From Clostridium sp. CX1 (GTDB taxonomy: Bacteria > Bacillota > Clostridia > Clostridiales > Clostridiaceae), in assembly GCF_025398335.1 (NCBI RefSeq), contig NZ_JAODOO010000003.1:124001-188000 (forward strand): a stretch of DNA of 64,000 nt, read 5' to 3'. This document shows positions 37,531-47,387 of this stretch, piece after piece. The notes beneath the pieces were generated by a model, which was not told the DNA's origin, made no database searches, and worked only from the letters and a program-made list of their open reading frames with translations. The translations under genes were made by a program, and so were the position numbers. Each line of letters starts with the position of its first letter. The first letter of the stretch is position 1.

Positions 37531-38406
37531 TTATTTAAAGAATCTGGAGAAAAAGCCTTTTTTGTTTTTCTTGTCATCCTCTTCAGAAACATCCTCAATA
37601 TTGTCAGTGCTATTTTTGCTTTGAAGTTCCTTAATTAGATCCCTTTGGTCACGGCATTTATCCTTAATTTTTGAAGAAGCTCCAGGCGTAGCTACAACCT
37701 TACTAAACCAATTTAAAGCTTCATCATCATTTCCAACTCTTCTGTTAAGTTCTCCAATAAGATACATAGAAGTAAATTTATCCATGCCATATAGAGGGAA
37801 GTCTTCATTAAAAAAGGCATCATTAAAGCCCTCTAAAGCTTGTTTTATAAAGGTCAATTCATTGGCTTCATCACCTAATATTCTGTACATCCAAGCAAGT
37901 TTTAGGCAGTTCATAGCCTTTTTACTAGCTTTTGCTTCTATAACATAATAACTGAGTAAAGAGAGCTTATATCTTTCTATAGCTATATTTATATCATATA
38001 CCTCTGGATAAGTTTTGCCAGTCCATCTTGAGGTGATTTTTTCTTTAATAGCGTCACACTGATAATTTCTAATCTTGCTAAAGTCATTCTTCATTGCAGA
38101 ATAACCACAACTGCTGCATACCCAAACATCATAAAAATAAGGATTGATAAGAGCATATTTTATAAAAAAATCAGAATCCTGTTTTTCAATTCTATAAGCT
38201 GATGTTTTTACAGATCTAGCTTTAAAAGAACTTTCACATACAGGACAAGTAACTTGTCTATCATATAAAAGTGATTTTATCTTGTCGTCTTCACTTTTTT
38301 CTTCTAATTGAGGGGTTTTATCTTCTTCTTCTTTTTTATATAGGTTTACACTACTTACGTCATCAAAGCCCAAGTTTTCAAGTCCAGAAAATATATTATT
38401 TGACAT
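37531..38406 (-). CDS. DUF2225 protein, zinc-ribbon plus TPR-like
   Basis: This 291-residue cytoplasmic protein carries two CxxC pairs that form a zinc ribbon (CPVCESSFKARSVKTSAYR at about 53 and VWVCSSCGYSAMKNDF at about 93), then a helical TPR-like region (about 125-255). The acidic, Lys-rich C-terminus ends KKNKKGFFSRFFK. This is the clostridial DUF2225 pattern; its function is unknown. It starts at ATG 38406 with AGGTGATAT upstream. Confidence 0.87.
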   Translation of the reverse strand: MSNNIFSGLENLGFDDVSSVNLYKKEEEDKTPQLEEKSEDDKIKSLLYDRQVTCPVCESSFKARSVKTSAYRIEKQDSDFFIKYALINPYFYDVWVCSSCGYSAMKNDFSKIRNYQCDAIKEKITSRWTGKTYPEVYDINIAIERYKLSLLSYYVIEAKASKKAMNCLKLAWMYRILGDEANELTFIKQALEGFNDAFFNEDFPLYGMDKFTSMYLIGELNRRVGNDDEALNWFSKVVATPGASSKIKDKCRDQRDLIKELQSKNSTDNIEDVSEEDDKKNKKGFFSRFFK

Positions 38407-38567
38407 ATAAATATCACCTACAATGCTTATATTTTATTATATATTTTATTATATCAAAATATTATGGGAAATAATATTATTTATTTACATATATAATCTA
38501 ATACAATAAAGTAGTATAATAATAGATGGCAAACTATTAAGATTATACTATATAGAGGTGATCTGAC

Positions 38568-39356
38568 ATGGCTATAGGAGAATGGAAAACATTTTTAATA
38601 CCGTATGAGCAAGCTGTTGAGGAATTAAAAGTTAAGATTAGAAGTATAAGAAAAGAATACAGAAGAAAAAATGAATATTCACCTATTGAATTTGTGACAG
38701 GAAGAGTAAAGGAATTATCCAGCATACTAGAGAAGGCAAACAAGTTTAATATACCTTTAGACAGAATTGGTTACGAAATGGAGGACATAGCTGGATTAAG
38801 AGTTATGTGTCAGTTTGTTGATGATGTCGAGAAGGTTGTAGATATAATCAGAAGCAGAAAAGACATGCAAATAATTTATGAGAAAGATTATGTAACAAAC
38901 GTAAAAGAAAGTGGTTATAGAAGCTACCATATAATAATTAAGTATCCTGTAAATATGGCAGATGGTCAGAAGGAGATATTAGCTGAATTTCAAATAAGAA
39001 CATTAGCTATGAATTTTTGGGCTACTATAGAACACTCCTTAAACTACAAGTATAAACATAAAATTCCTGATAACATTAAGGCGAAGCTTAAGTCAGCTGG
39101 AGATGCAGCCTTTCAATTAGATCAACAGATGTTGGAGATAAAGGACGAAATAAAGGATGCTCAAAAGCTATTTGAGGTGAAATCAAGTTTGGTTTCAGAT
39201 ATAATGAATAATGTACTTACCTTATCTTCAATGGGAAAACATGCTGAATCCACAAGGTATCAGTCTCAACTAAACAAACTGATTGAAGAAGGAGAAGCAT
39301 ATGAATTAGCTAGTTTATTGAAGTCTACAGAAAAGACCTTAGAAATTTATAGATAA
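38568..39356 (+). CDS. relQ: Small alarmone synthetase (RelQ/YjbM type)
   Basis: This 262-residue protein is a single-domain (p)ppGpp synthetase that transfers pyrophosphate from ATP to GDP or GTP. RelA/SpoT synthetase motifs are visible: EFVTGRVKELSSILEKA, IAGLRVMCQFVDDVEKVVDI, SGYRSYHIIIKYP and AEFQIRTLAMNFWATIEHSL. There is no hydrolase, TGS or ACT domain. A C-terminal coiled region (about 190-262) fits the tetramerising helix of RelQ. An AGAGGTGAT site precedes ATG 38568. Confidence 0.93.
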   Translation: MAIGEWKTFLIPYEQAVEELKVKIRSIRKEYRRKNEYSPIEFVTGRVKELSSILEKANKFNIPLDRIGYEMEDIAGLRVMCQFVDDVEKVVDIIRSRKDMQIIYEKDYVTNVKESGYRSYHIIIKYPVNMADGQKEILAEFQIRTLAMNFWATIEHSLNYKYKHKIPDNIKAKLKSAGDAAFQLDQQMLEIKDEIKDAQKLFEVKSSLVSDIMNNVLTLSSMGKHAESTRYQSQLNKLIEEGEAYELASLLKSTEKTLEIYR

Positions 39357-39376
39357 AAATAGTGATTTTATAAAAT

Positions 39377-39405
39377 AAAAATGGGGGAAAAATCCCCCGT
39401 TTTTA
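39377..39405. terminator. Bidirectional terminator between relQ and leuS
   Basis: AAAAATGGGGGA and TCCCCCGTTTTT form an 11-12-bp stem with A/T runs on both sides; the leuS stop lies in the T-run. Confidence 0.9.
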
Positions 39406-41841
39406 TTTTGCCACTATATTTACAAGACGACCTTTAACAACTATAACTTTTTTAATTTCTTTACCCTCTAAGAAGATTTTCATTTCCTCATTATTTATAG
39501 CCACTTCCTTTATTTCATCTTCAGATAAACCTGTAGCTACATTCATCTTAGCCTTTATCTTTCCGTTAACCTGAATTGCTATTTCAATCTCATCTTTTAC
39601 AAGTGCCTTAGGGTCAAAAACAGGCCATTTTTCATTGAATACTGAATAGCTCATACCAACAAGTTCCCACTGCTCTTCAGCAAAGTGAGGTGCAAAAGGA
39701 GCAATAAGCTTTATAAGATCAATTATCACTTCTTTTAAGAATGATGGATTTTTAACTTCTTCTGTTAAATATTTTGAAAGAGTATTAGTATATTCCATCA
39801 GTCTTGCTATTGATGTATTGAACTGGAACTTATTGGCATCCTCGGATATAGATTTTATTGCAAAATGTCTCATGTAATTTAACTCTTTTTCAGCTTTATC
39901 TAGAGTAGTTTTGTCATTCTTAGGATTATTTATTTCTTCTCTACAGGATTCTAAAATTCTTTCCACTCTATCTACGAATCTTCCCATAGATTTTATACCG
40001 TCATCACTCCATGCTCCACCTTCAGTGTAGTCAAAGCCGAACATTAAATACATTCTAAATACATCTGAACCAAATTCCGTAATATAATCATCTGGTGATA
40101 TGGTGTTTCCCTTAGATTTGCTCATTTTTTGTCCATCTGGTCCTAGTATAAGCCCTTGATGTCTTAGAGCTAGGAATGGCTCTCCAAAGTTTATATATCC
40201 CATATCTCTTAAAGCTTTTGTTATAAATCTAGCATATAAAAGATGCATACAAGCATGCTCTGGTCCTCCAACATACATATCTACTGGAAGAACTTTGTTT
40301 ATTTTTTCTGTATCAAAAGCTTTTTCGGAGTTTTTATTATCAGCATATCTCAAATAGTACCATGAAGAACACACAAAGGTATCTAAAGTATCTGCTTCTC
40401 TTTTAGCAGCTCCTCCACATGTAGGACATGTAGTATTTATAAACTCCTCTGACTTAGAAAGTGGTGATTTACCGTCTGGTGAAAATTCTACATCATATGG
40501 AAGCTCAACAGGAAGTTGATTTTCAGGAACCGGCACTGTTCCGCACTTCTCACAATGAATCATAGGTATAGGTGTACCCCAGTATCTTTGTCTTGAAACT
40601 AACCAGTCTCTTAATCTGTAGTTAACTTTTCCAGCACCAAGACCCATAGACTCAAGCTTTTTAATAACAGCTTTTTTACCTTCTTCGCCAACTAATCCAT
40701 TAAACTCTTCGCTGTTAACCATCTTTCCATACTCAGTATAAGGAAGGGAATCTCCACCTTCAATAACCCTTTCTATTGGAAGGTTATACTTCTTTGCAAA
40801 AGCAAAGTCTCTTTCATCATGAGCAGGAACTGCCATAACTGCTCCAGTACCATAAGTGTTTAATACATAGTCTGCCACCCAAATAGGAACCTTTCTTCCA
40901 TTTATCGGATTTATAGCATAGGAGCCAGTGAATACTCCTGTTTTCTCTCTAGTAATTGACTGTCTTTCAATATCAGACTGCTTTTTAGCCTGGTCTTTAT
41001 ATTCTTCAACTTGAGCTTTATACTCAGCAGTTGTCAGACTATCTACTAAATTATTTTCTGGTGCTAAAACTGCATAAGTAACTCCAAAAAGTGTATCAAC
41101 TCTTGTAGTAAATACATCAAATTGTAAGTCAGAATTCTCTACTTTAAAGGTTACTTGAGCACCTATTGATTTTCCAATCCAGTGTCTTTGCATTGCTTTA
41201 GTTTTTTCAGGCCAATCAAGGTTATCTAATTCCTCTAATAGTTCATCAGCATAATCTGTAATCTTTAGGAACCACTGAGTTAAGTCTTTTTTAGTAACTT
41301 CAGTAGAGCATCTTTCACAGGCACCATCAACAACCTGTTCGTTAGCAAGAACTGTATTACAGCTGGGGCACCAATTTACAGGAGCTTTCTTTCTGTAAGC
41401 TAATCCCTTTTTATAAAGCTCTAAGAATAGCCATTGATTCCACTTATAATATTCAGGTAAACAAGTTATTACTTCATTTTCCCAGTTAAACATAGCGCCC
41501 ATGGCTCTTAACTGTTTTTCCATAGTTTCAATGTTTTTCATGGTAGAATCCTTAGGATGAATTCCTGTTTTAATAGCAAAGTTTTCTGCAGGAAGACCAA
41601 AGGCATCGAAACCCATTGGTTGGAACACATTATGTCCCTGCATTCTTTTCATTCTAGCCCATGAATCTACTGGTCCGTAGTTAAACCAGTGACCGGCATG
41701 TAGCTTACTTCCAGAAGGATAGGAGAACATCTCAAGCGTATAAAGCTTATTCTCTAGATTGGTATCATCGAATTTATATAACTCAGTTTCCTCCCATTTT
41801 TTTTGCCACTTTTCATCTACATTAGTTCCGTAGTTACCCAT
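39403..41841 (-). CDS. leuS: Leucyl-tRNA synthetase
   Basis: LeuRS (812 residues, class I) charges tRNA-Leu. The HIGH-type motif is HAGH (48-51) after YPSGSKL; the KMSKS loop is intact ([17 protein letters not shown]). The CP1 editing domain holds the Thr-rich [16 protein letters not shown] and [13 protein letters not shown]. Two zinc-knuckle pairs are present (CPSC/CERC near 157 and CEKC/CPTC near 440). It starts at ATG 41841 with AAGGAGCG upstream and is controlled by a T-box leader with a CTC specifier. Confidence 0.98.
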   Translation of the reverse strand: MGNYGTNVDEKWQKKWEETELYKFDDTNLENKLYTLEMFSYPSGSKLHAGHWFNYGPVDSWARMKRMQGHNVFQPMGFDAFGLPAENFAIKTGIHPKDSTMKNIETMEKQLRAMGAMFNWENEVITCLPEYYKWNQWLFLELYKKGLAYRKKAPVNWCPSCNTVLANEQVVDGACERCSTEVTKKDLTQWFLKITDYADELLEELDNLDWPEKTKAMQRHWIGKSIGAQVTFKVENSDLQFDVFTTRVDTLFGVTYAVLAPENNLVDSLTTAEYKAQVEEYKDQAKKQSDIERQSITREKTGVFTGSYAINPINGRKVPIWVADYVLNTYGTGAVMAVPAHDERDFAFAKKYNLPIERVIEGGDSLPYTEYGKMVNSEEFNGLVGEEGKKAVIKKLESMGLGAGKVNYRLRDWLVSRQRYWGTPIPMIHCEKCGTVPVPENQLPVELPYDVEFSPDGKSPLSKSEEFINTTCPTCGGAAKREADTLDTFVCSSWYYLRYADNKNSEKAFDTEKINKVLPVDMYVGGPEHACMHLLYARFITKALRDMGYINFGEPFLALRHQGLILGPDGQKMSKSKGNTISPDDYITEFGSDVFRMYLMFGFDYTEGGAWSDDGIKSMGRFVDRVERILESCREEINNPKNDKTTLDKAEKELNYMRHFAIKSISEDANKFQFNTSIARLMEYTNTLSKYLTEEVKNPSFLKEVIIDLIKLIAPFAPHFAEEQWELVGMSYSVFNEKWPVFDPKALVKDEIEIAIQVNGKIKAKMNVATGLSEDEIKEVAINNEEMKIFLEGKEIKKVIVVKGRLVNIVAK

Positions 41842-41967
41842 AAAATCGCTCCTTTTCTATAGTTTAGTTACATAATAACTATTTTAACATTATCTACATA
41901 AAATAAACCTGTTTTTATTTCATGACACCTTACTTATTTAGTAGGCCTATTTAATTAATAAAAGAAT

Positions 41968-42205
41968 AAAAAAAGCCTTTCATCTCATAATTCAAGAGAC
42001 GAAAAGCTTATACTCCGCGGTACCACTCTTATTAAACTTAGTACATTACTATACTTAGTTTCACTCAAAAATATAACGGTTTCTACCGTACCTGCTTTTC
42101 TGCAAGTAAGCTCCAAGGCGAGTTCATATACTATCAACGCTGTTTTTCACCATCCAACAGCTCTCTTATGAAGATGAGAATATTACTATTCCTTTTCAAA
42201 GCCTC
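41968..42205 (-). promoter_or_regulatory. Leucine T-box leader of leuS
   Basis: Read on the minus strand, the T-box sequence GAGTGGTACCGCGG is at 42028-42015. Stem I contains AGAGAG, the GGATGGTGAAAAACAGC loop and the specifier region GAACTCGCCTTGGAGC; the specifier codon CTC (Leu) is at 42122-42120. The terminator arms AAGCTTTTCGTCTC and GAGATGAAAGGCTT run into T7 at about 41974-41968. Uncharged tRNA-Leu(GAG) would stabilise the antiterminator. Confidence 0.96.
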
Positions 42206-42222
42206 ATATTTAGTTTATAAAG

Positions 42223-42251
42223 ATTTTATAGCAATAGTAAGTTTTTGTCAA
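42223..42251 (-). promoter_or_regulatory. leuS promoter
   Basis: On the minus strand TTGACA (42251-42246), 17 bp, TAAAAT (42228-42223), just upstream of the T-box. Confidence 0.82.
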
Positions 42252-42357
42252 GGATAATTTGTTGTTAATTATAAGCAGTGCAAATTAGTTTAACAAACTA
42301 TTTAGTTTTAATCATTACTTTATTTTATTATATATATATCATAACTGTGACATAATG

Positions 42358-42385
42358 TTGACAAGGTTATGTGGTAAAATATAAT
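42358..42385 (+). promoter_or_regulatory. dinB promoter
   Basis: TTGACA (42358-42363), 16 bp, TATAAT (42380-42385). No clear SOS (LexA) box is seen here. The gene-free stretch 41842-42421 is otherwise filled by the leuS leader and promoter. Confidence 0.8.
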
Positions 42386-42421
42386 TATAAGCTTGATATA
42401 AAACATATGGAGGAGTATTAG

Positions 42422-43468
42422 GTGGATAAAGTGATAATGCATGTAGACATGGATGCCTTTTTTGCATCTGTTGAAATAGTGGATAACAAGAATTTAAGAG
42501 GAAAGCCTGTAATAATTGGAGGTAATTCTAACAGAGGAGTGGTTGCAACTTGTTCCTATGAAGCTAGAGCTTATGGGGTAAGAAGTGCTATGCCTATATA
42601 CATGGCCAAGGAAAAGTGTCCTAAGGCCATTATTCTTCCTGTTAGATATGGAAGATATAAAGAAATATCTAATAAAATATTTAATATTTTTTATGAAATA
42701 ACTCCTTATGTAGAGCCTTTGAGTATAGATGAAGCCTATTTAGATATAACTGATATAAATAAGAGCCCACTAGATATAGCAAGTTTTGTTAAAAATAGAG
42801 TAAGAAAAGAAACGGGGCTTACTATTTCTGCAGGATTATCTTATAATAAATTCCTAGCAAAGCTAGCCTCTGATTGGAATAAGCCTAATGGGCTAAAAAT
42901 AATTGGAAAGGATGAGGTGCCAAAAATTCTCTTTCCCCTTTCTATAGATAAAGTCCACGGATTAGGAAAAAAATCCGCTAAGAAGCTTAATAATATTGGT
43001 GTTTACACTATAGAAGAGTTATATAAGCTGCCTCAAGATTTATTAGTAGAGTTCTTCGGAAAGTTTGGAATAGATATTTATGATAGAATTAGAGGAATAG
43101 ATAAGAGAGAAGTTCAGATATTAAGGGAAAGAAAATCTATTGGTAGGGAAACTACATTAAGCAATGATACCAATGATAAAGAAGAACTAAAATTATATAT
43201 AAAAGCCTTTGCAGGGTCTATTGCGGATACATTGGAAAATAAAAATGTAAAGGGTAAGAATATTACTATAAAAACAAAAACCTCATCTTTTGTTAACCAT
43301 ACTAAGAGTAAAACCCTGTCCTATTATATATCTAATGAGGCGGACATATACAGAGAAGCCTGCAGTATTTTAGAAGAATTAGAATTTGAAGAAAAGATAA
43401 GACTAATAGGAATATCAATTTCATCTTTTAAAGAAGACAAGATTGAACAGTTATCTTTCCTCAAATAA
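42422..43468 (+). CDS. dinB: DNA polymerase IV (Y family)
   Basis: Pol IV (348 residues) performs error-prone translesion synthesis. The catalytic palm residues are in MHVDMDAFFASVEI and LSIDEAYLDI. The little-finger domain occupies the last third, and the helix-hairpin-helix thumb contains VHGLGKKSAKKLNNIGV. A beta-clamp-binding peptide is at the C-terminus (EQLSFLK). The start is GTG 42422, set by GGAGGAG. Confidence 0.95.
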   Translation: MDKVIMHVDMDAFFASVEIVDNKNLRGKPVIIGGNSNRGVVATCSYEARAYGVRSAMPIYMAKEKCPKAIILPVRYGRYKEISNKIFNIFYEITPYVEPLSIDEAYLDITDINKSPLDIASFVKNRVRKETGLTISAGLSYNKFLAKLASDWNKPNGLKIIGKDEVPKILFPLSIDKVHGLGKKSAKKLNNIGVYTIEELYKLPQDLLVEFFGKFGIDIYDRIRGIDKREVQILRERKSIGRETTLSNDTNDKEELKLYIKAFAGSIADTLENKNVKGKNITIKTKTSSFVNHTKSKTLSYYISNEADIYREACSILEELEFEEKIRLIGISISSFKEDKIEQLSFLK

Positions 43469-43512
43469 TAAAAGAACTCTCCAATTGGTATCAGAGTTTT
43501 CTGTATAAATTG

Positions 43513-43547
43513 GAGGTCGGAAAATAACTTTTTTGTTTTCCGACCTC
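43513..43547. other. 12-bp hairpin between converging genes
   Basis: GAGGTCGGAAAA and TTTTCCGACCTC pair perfectly; the loop itself carries T6. It lies between dinB (+) and the minus-strand cluster. U-tracts after the stem are absent, so it is probably a weak terminator or an mRNA 3' structure. Confidence 0.6.
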
Positions 43548-43616
43548 TAAAACTATATTTCCTCTTTACCCTTTAAATTAAGCTGTATATTGTAAACAGT
43601 CTACTTAATAGTTTAC

Positions 43617-44342
43617 TTACCTGCTTGTTCCAAAAAACACCTTATTAAAAAATTCTTTGGTTGCATCACTACCCATAACCGTCTTAAATACATTTGTAGA
43701 TACGCCTCCATTATCGACTAATCCATCTGTATAGTCTTGCGTAATTTTCCATTTTAACTTTCTTGCTTCTGTTGTCAATAACTCACTATTGCTTTCCATT
43801 TCAGTAAATAAGTTCAGGTTATCTACAAACATAGATGATATCTCTGAATCCTTAGTTCTATCTGTGTTTTTAGCTGTACACACTGGCTTTAATGAATCAT
43901 ACCAGCATTCTTTCAGTTTCATATCCTCTAAGTGATTATGTTCTGCTTTAAGACTTGAAAACTTACTCATATAATTTAAATAGCGCTCATCTTTTTCTGG
44001 TACTAAATCATAATATTCAATTAAAAAACTTCTTCTTTCCTGCATATATATATAATCAGTTGAAAACAAAGGTAATGATTTATAATATGGAGTAATTACA
44101 AATGAGGCCATTTGAAGTTTAATTGAATCTTTAGAATCCATTACTAAAAGATTTCCCACGCCATTAATCTCATACTGTTTAATGCTATAATCAATACCTT
44201 GTATTCGTAGATTAGCAAATTTTCCAGTTTCAGCTTCTTTAAGGTCATACTTAGCAGTCAATAAATCCATTCCCCTTTTAATATGCTGCTCAATAATCTC
44301 CTTATTAATATGAAAAATATTTTCATTATCTATTTTACTCAT
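43617..44342 (-). CDS. Unknown protein, possibly bilin-reductase-like (FDBR fold)
   Basis: I do not firmly recognise this 241-residue cytoplasmic protein. By eye it resembles the ferredoxin-dependent bilin reductases (PcyA/HY2). SLPLFSTDYIYM (89-100) aligns with the PcyA segment GLPLFGCDIV, placing Asp96 at the catalytic Asp105 position. The C-terminus NVFKTVMGSDATKEFFNKVF aligns with the family's FG-E-W-A-RYM-LF ending. The catalytic His of PcyA has no clear match. The start is ATG 44342 behind GGGAGAAATG; an in-frame start 11 codons upstream has no site. It is the last gene after two FAD oxidoreductases (46-base gap). Remote homology only; no search was run. Confidence 0.45.
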   Translation of the reverse strand: MSKIDNENIFHINKEIIEQHIKRGMDLLTAKYDLKEAETGKFANLRIQGIDYSIKQYEINGVGNLLVMDSKDSIKLQMASFVITPYYKSLPLFSTDYIYMQERRSFLIEYYDLVPEKDERYLNYMSKFSSLKAEHNHLEDMKLKECWYDSLKPVCTAKNTDRTKDSEISSMFVDNLNLFTEMESNSELLTTEARKLKWKITQDYTDGLVDNGGVSTNVFKTVMGSDATKEFFNKVFFGTSR

Positions 44343-44388
44343 ATCATTTCTCCCATTCTCAAAAATAATAGTCATCTATAACATGGTA

Positions 44389-45681
44389 TTAATTGAGTTT
44401 TCCTTCACGATTCAACTCATCAATATTCTTTATCTTATCAAATAAAATTGGTTTTTCATTTTGAATCTGGGCCTTATGGGATAAAATTGCCTTCCATACG
44501 TTTTTAGGAACCTCAAACTGACTGAAGTTTCCATTGACTAATTCGCCTTCAACCAAAGAAAACATATAGTCAAGTTCTTCATCTGTGTATTTTGGTCTCA
44601 TACCTAAACTGCCATATAACTTAACGAATTCAAGAGGGTCAGTACGATTGAAATCAAATGCATCATCCCACCAGCTTGTATATTTTTCAAAACCATTTAT
44701 GCCATTAAGTTCATCATTTATGGCATTAGCTGCATGGTAGCCACACATTAATGCTCCCTGAACAATAGTCTCAATATGGGCTGCACTATCACCAATTACA
44801 AGTACATTACCGTTGTATGGTTTTAAAAGTGAATCATAAGACTTAACGGCACATCCTCTTCTTTCTATGACACGGGCATTAGTAAAATGATGGCTCATTG
44901 GGCTATCATTAATAAGTTTTTCAAAAAGAACATCAGGTCTTAAATCTTTAGTACCCATAATGGTAAGTTCAATAGCGTCATTACCTTCAATAGCAGATTC
45001 AACCATTACTTCTGCAAAAGGATGATATTTACTTCCATAGAATTGATTCCAGCTTTGTGGTTCAAACCCAGTAGTACCTTCCATAATACAGCTAAATACC
45101 AAAGGTGTGCCATAGTGAGTTCTTCCTTTATTAAGACCAAATAATCCAGTTAATTTTGCATTGACACCCTCAGCAATAACTAATTTCTTTGCTAAAATAG
45201 TAGAAATTTTATTATTGCATTTAATGTTTACACTAACATGGTCACCTAGGTCTTTTCCTTCATATGCTATGGTTTCTAACATTAATTCCACACCTAACTT
45301 TTCACAATCCTTCCATAGGTCCCCAAGCAGATGCCCTTTGTCGAACTTTATTGCAACTGGTCTATGATCTAGATGCGCAAAATGTATTTTATGACCGCCA
45401 GGAGAGTGATGGTAGTGGTCAACAATATTTAATAATCGTCCAGTGTAATTTATATGAAAACCATTCTTTGTAAATATTATTTTATTATCTTCTATTTTAA
45501 CAGTTTCATTCTCATAGCCATCATCCATAACAAATTGAGCAGAGCATGCACGTTTTACATTTGTAATATCTTTTTTCATTTCAATGACTGTTACTTTTAA
45601 ACCTAATTCTGCTGCTCTTTTTGCAGTCATTAGTCCTGCTGGTCCTGCACCAATTACGATTAAATCAATCATAGTTTCCAT
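44389..45681 (-). CDS. FAD-dependent oxidoreductase, geranylgeranyl-reductase-like (1)
   Basis: This 430-residue flavoprotein begins with a Rossmann FAD motif (IVIGAGPAGLMTAKRAAELG) and has the second FAD motif NVLVIGDSAAHIETIVQGAL about 290 residues later, the layout of the geranylgeranyl reductase/FixC-like group. A conserved Cys occurs in RACSAQFVMDDGYEN. It has no membrane helix. It is about half identical by eye to the next gene and lies 18 bases downstream of it, so a tandem duplication in one operon is likely. GAGGGGAGC precedes ATG 45681. The substrate is unknown; electrons could pass to a polyprenyl or tetrapyrrole compound. Confidence 0.8.
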   Translation of the reverse strand: METMIDLIVIGAGPAGLMTAKRAAELGLKVTVIEMKKDITNVKRACSAQFVMDDGYENETVKIEDNKIIFTKNGFHINYTGRLLNIVDHYHHSPGGHKIHFAHLDHRPVAIKFDKGHLLGDLWKDCEKLGVELMLETIAYEGKDLGDHVSVNIKCNNKISTILAKKLVIAEGVNAKLTGLFGLNKGRTHYGTPLVFSCIMEGTTGFEPQSWNQFYGSKYHPFAEVMVESAIEGNDAIELTIMGTKDLRPDVLFEKLINDSPMSHHFTNARVIERRGCAVKSYDSLLKPYNGNVLVIGDSAAHIETIVQGALMCGYHAANAINDELNGINGFEKYTSWWDDAFDFNRTDPLEFVKLYGSLGMRPKYTDEELDYMFSLVEGELVNGNFSQFEVPKNVWKAILSHKAQIQNEKPILFDKIKNIDELNREGKLN

Positions 45682-45699
45682 ATTATAGCTCCCCTCAAA

Positions 45700-46989
45700 T
45701 TAATTCTTAAATGTATCTGTTAAAGTCATAGTGTTCATCTTTTTTATTTTTTCATATATAACAGGTTTTTCACTTTGAATCTTGTCTTTATGCAATAAAA
45801 TTGCATCCCAAATAAGTTTTGGAGTTTTATATTGACTATAAGTACCTTCTAATACTTTATCTTCAATAAGACCAAAAAGATAATCAAGTTCATCATCAGT
45901 ATATGTTGGTACAAGTGCATAACCTTGAGATACTAGAAGATATTCATCACTATTAAATTCAAAAGCTTTTTTCCACCAATTAGTATAATTTTCAAAACCA
46001 TTCTTTCCTTGAAGTTCCTCATTTATTGCATGTGCTGCATGATATCCGCACATAAATCCACCTTGAACTTCAACTTCAACAAAGGCAGCACTATCACCAA
46101 TTGCAAGAACATTGCCTCTATAAGGTGTTTTAAGTGACGAAAAAGCTTTTACAGCACAGCCTTGTTTATCGATTAACTTAGCAGTTTCAAAATTCTTTTT
46201 AAGTGGACTTTTATTAATAACATTTTCATAAATTGAATCTGGTCTTGCATTTGCAGAACCTGAAATTGTTAGTTCAAAAGTGTTATCTCCATATAAGCTA
46301 GGCCCTATAATTATTGGTGCATTAGAGAAAAATGATTTTCCATAAAAGAGATTCCAGCTATTGGGTTCAATTCCTGATATGCCTTCAAGTATATATTTTA
46401 CTACGAGAGCTGTAGCAAAGTTAGTTCTACCTTTATTTAAACCGAATAAGCCAGTTAAATGTGCATTTGCGCCCTCAGCAATGACAACTTTTTTTGCATT
46501 TAAAGTATAGCTAATATTATTATTATCTTTAAGATTTATGCTTACGTAGTCACCATTATCGGATCCTCCAGATGCCAAAGTTGACATTCTAACGTCAACG
46601 CCTAAATCTACACATTCTTTACATAAATCATCAAGAAGTTTTCGTTTATCAAACTTTACAGCAAATGCTTTTTCGCCTGGAAGAGCAAAATGAATTCTAT
46701 GGCCATTAGGAGACTTATAGTATTTATTCTTAACATCAACTAAAGTTCCAGTGTAATTAACTTGGAAATTATTCTTTGTAAATAATATTTTCCCATCTTC
46801 TAATTTAATAAATTCATTTTCATAACCATCATCTAAAATAAATTGAGCAGAACATGCTCTACGTAACTCTTTGAAGTTTTTATTCTTTTCAATAAGCGTA
46901 ACCTTCAATCCTAATTCTGCTGCGGTTTTTGCAGTCATAAGTCCTGCTGGGCCAGCGCCAATAACTAATAAATCAATAATATTATTCAT
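45700..46989 (-). CDS. FAD-dependent oxidoreductase, geranylgeranyl-reductase-like (2)
   Basis: This 429-residue paralogue of the downstream gene shares the N-terminal LLVIGAGPAGLMTAKTAAEL, RRACSAQFILDDGYENEF, LTGLFGLNKGRTNFATALV and NVLAIGDSAAFVEVEVQGGF segments. It is the first gene of the minus-strand cluster. The start is ATG 46989 because AAAGGAGATG lies nine bases upstream; the frame is open 20 codons further but through the promoter-proximal region. The leader is about 210 bases long if transcription begins at the upstream promoter and carries a palindrome. Confidence 0.8.
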   Translation of the reverse strand: MNNIIDLLVIGAGPAGLMTAKTAAELGLKVTLIEKNKNFKELRRACSAQFILDDGYENEFIKLEDGKILFTKNNFQVNYTGTLVDVKNKYYKSPNGHRIHFALPGEKAFAVKFDKRKLLDDLCKECVDLGVDVRMSTLASGGSDNGDYVSINLKDNNNISYTLNAKKVVIAEGANAHLTGLFGLNKGRTNFATALVVKYILEGISGIEPNSWNLFYGKSFFSNAPIIIGPSLYGDNTFELTISGSANARPDSIYENVINKSPLKKNFETAKLIDKQGCAVKAFSSLKTPYRGNVLAIGDSAAFVEVEVQGGFMCGYHAAHAINEELQGKNGFENYTNWWKKAFEFNSDEYLLVSQGYALVPTYTDDELDYLFGLIEDKVLEGTYSQYKTPKLIWDAILLHKDKIQSEKPVIYEKIKKMNTMTLTDTFKN

Positions 46990-47021
46990 AATCCTGAACA
47001 TCTCCTTTAATTTATTAAATA

Positions 47022-47049
47022 TAAATAGAGTATATTTTTTTATTGTCAA
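47022..47049 (-). promoter_or_regulatory. Possible proximal promoter of the flavoprotein cluster
   Basis: On the minus strand TTGACA (47049-47044), 16 bp, TATTTA (47027-47022). It would give a short leader of about 25 bases. Confidence 0.5.
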
Positions 47050-47090
47050 AGTAATGTTTGTTAGTACAATTCAGAGTCCGTGTTAAATAA

Positions 47091-47108
47091 TGATTTAGTT
47101 CTAAATCA
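47091..47108. promoter_or_regulatory. Palindrome in the flavoprotein cluster leader
   Basis: TGATTTAG-TT-CTAAATCA, a perfect 8-2-8 inverted repeat upstream of the proximal promoter; candidate regulator-binding site. Confidence 0.5.
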
Positions 47109-47187
47109 AGTTTGGAATGGAAGTCCTACATCTCAACCAACAGTGAAAAATATTAGTAAAAATACTTTTATACATTCATTTATAAAA

Positions 47188-47238
47188 TTAGATAGGCTAC
47201 CTAACTATTATATTACTCTTTTTTGAATAATTAGTCAA
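47188..47238 (-). promoter_or_regulatory. Distal promoter and operator of the flavoprotein cluster
   Basis: On the minus strand TTGACT (47238-47233), 17 bp, TAATAT (47215-47210), followed directly by the palindromic 20-mer TAGTTAGGTAGCCTATCTAA (47207-47188) over the expected start. Its TAGG-nnn-CCTA core is typical of TetR/MarR-type operators. No matching site was found before the MarR gene at 52696-53154. Confidence 0.6.
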
Positions 47239-47373
47239 TTGTAAGTGGTTAATAAATTATTTAGTTAATGGTAGGTTTAATAAGAAAGTATTACTAAGTC
47301 TAGCGATACCAACTTGCTTTAGCGCCCAAGTGGAGTTTGCTTATGAGAAATAATATATATTAATATATTCTGT

Positions 47374-47387
47374 AAGTTACGTAACTT
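47374..47387. promoter_or_regulatory. 14-bp palindrome upstream of the LytTR regulator gene
   Basis: AAGTTACGTAACTT is a perfect palindrome about 150 bases before the response regulator gene. The divergent gene-free region 46990-47534 holds this, the two promoters and palindromes of the flavoprotein cluster, and otherwise AT-rich DNA without a credible ORF. Confidence 0.5.

Noticed and set aside
42358-42421. LexA/SOS box in front of dinB
   Set aside because: No GAACnnnnGTTC-like site is present near the promoter.
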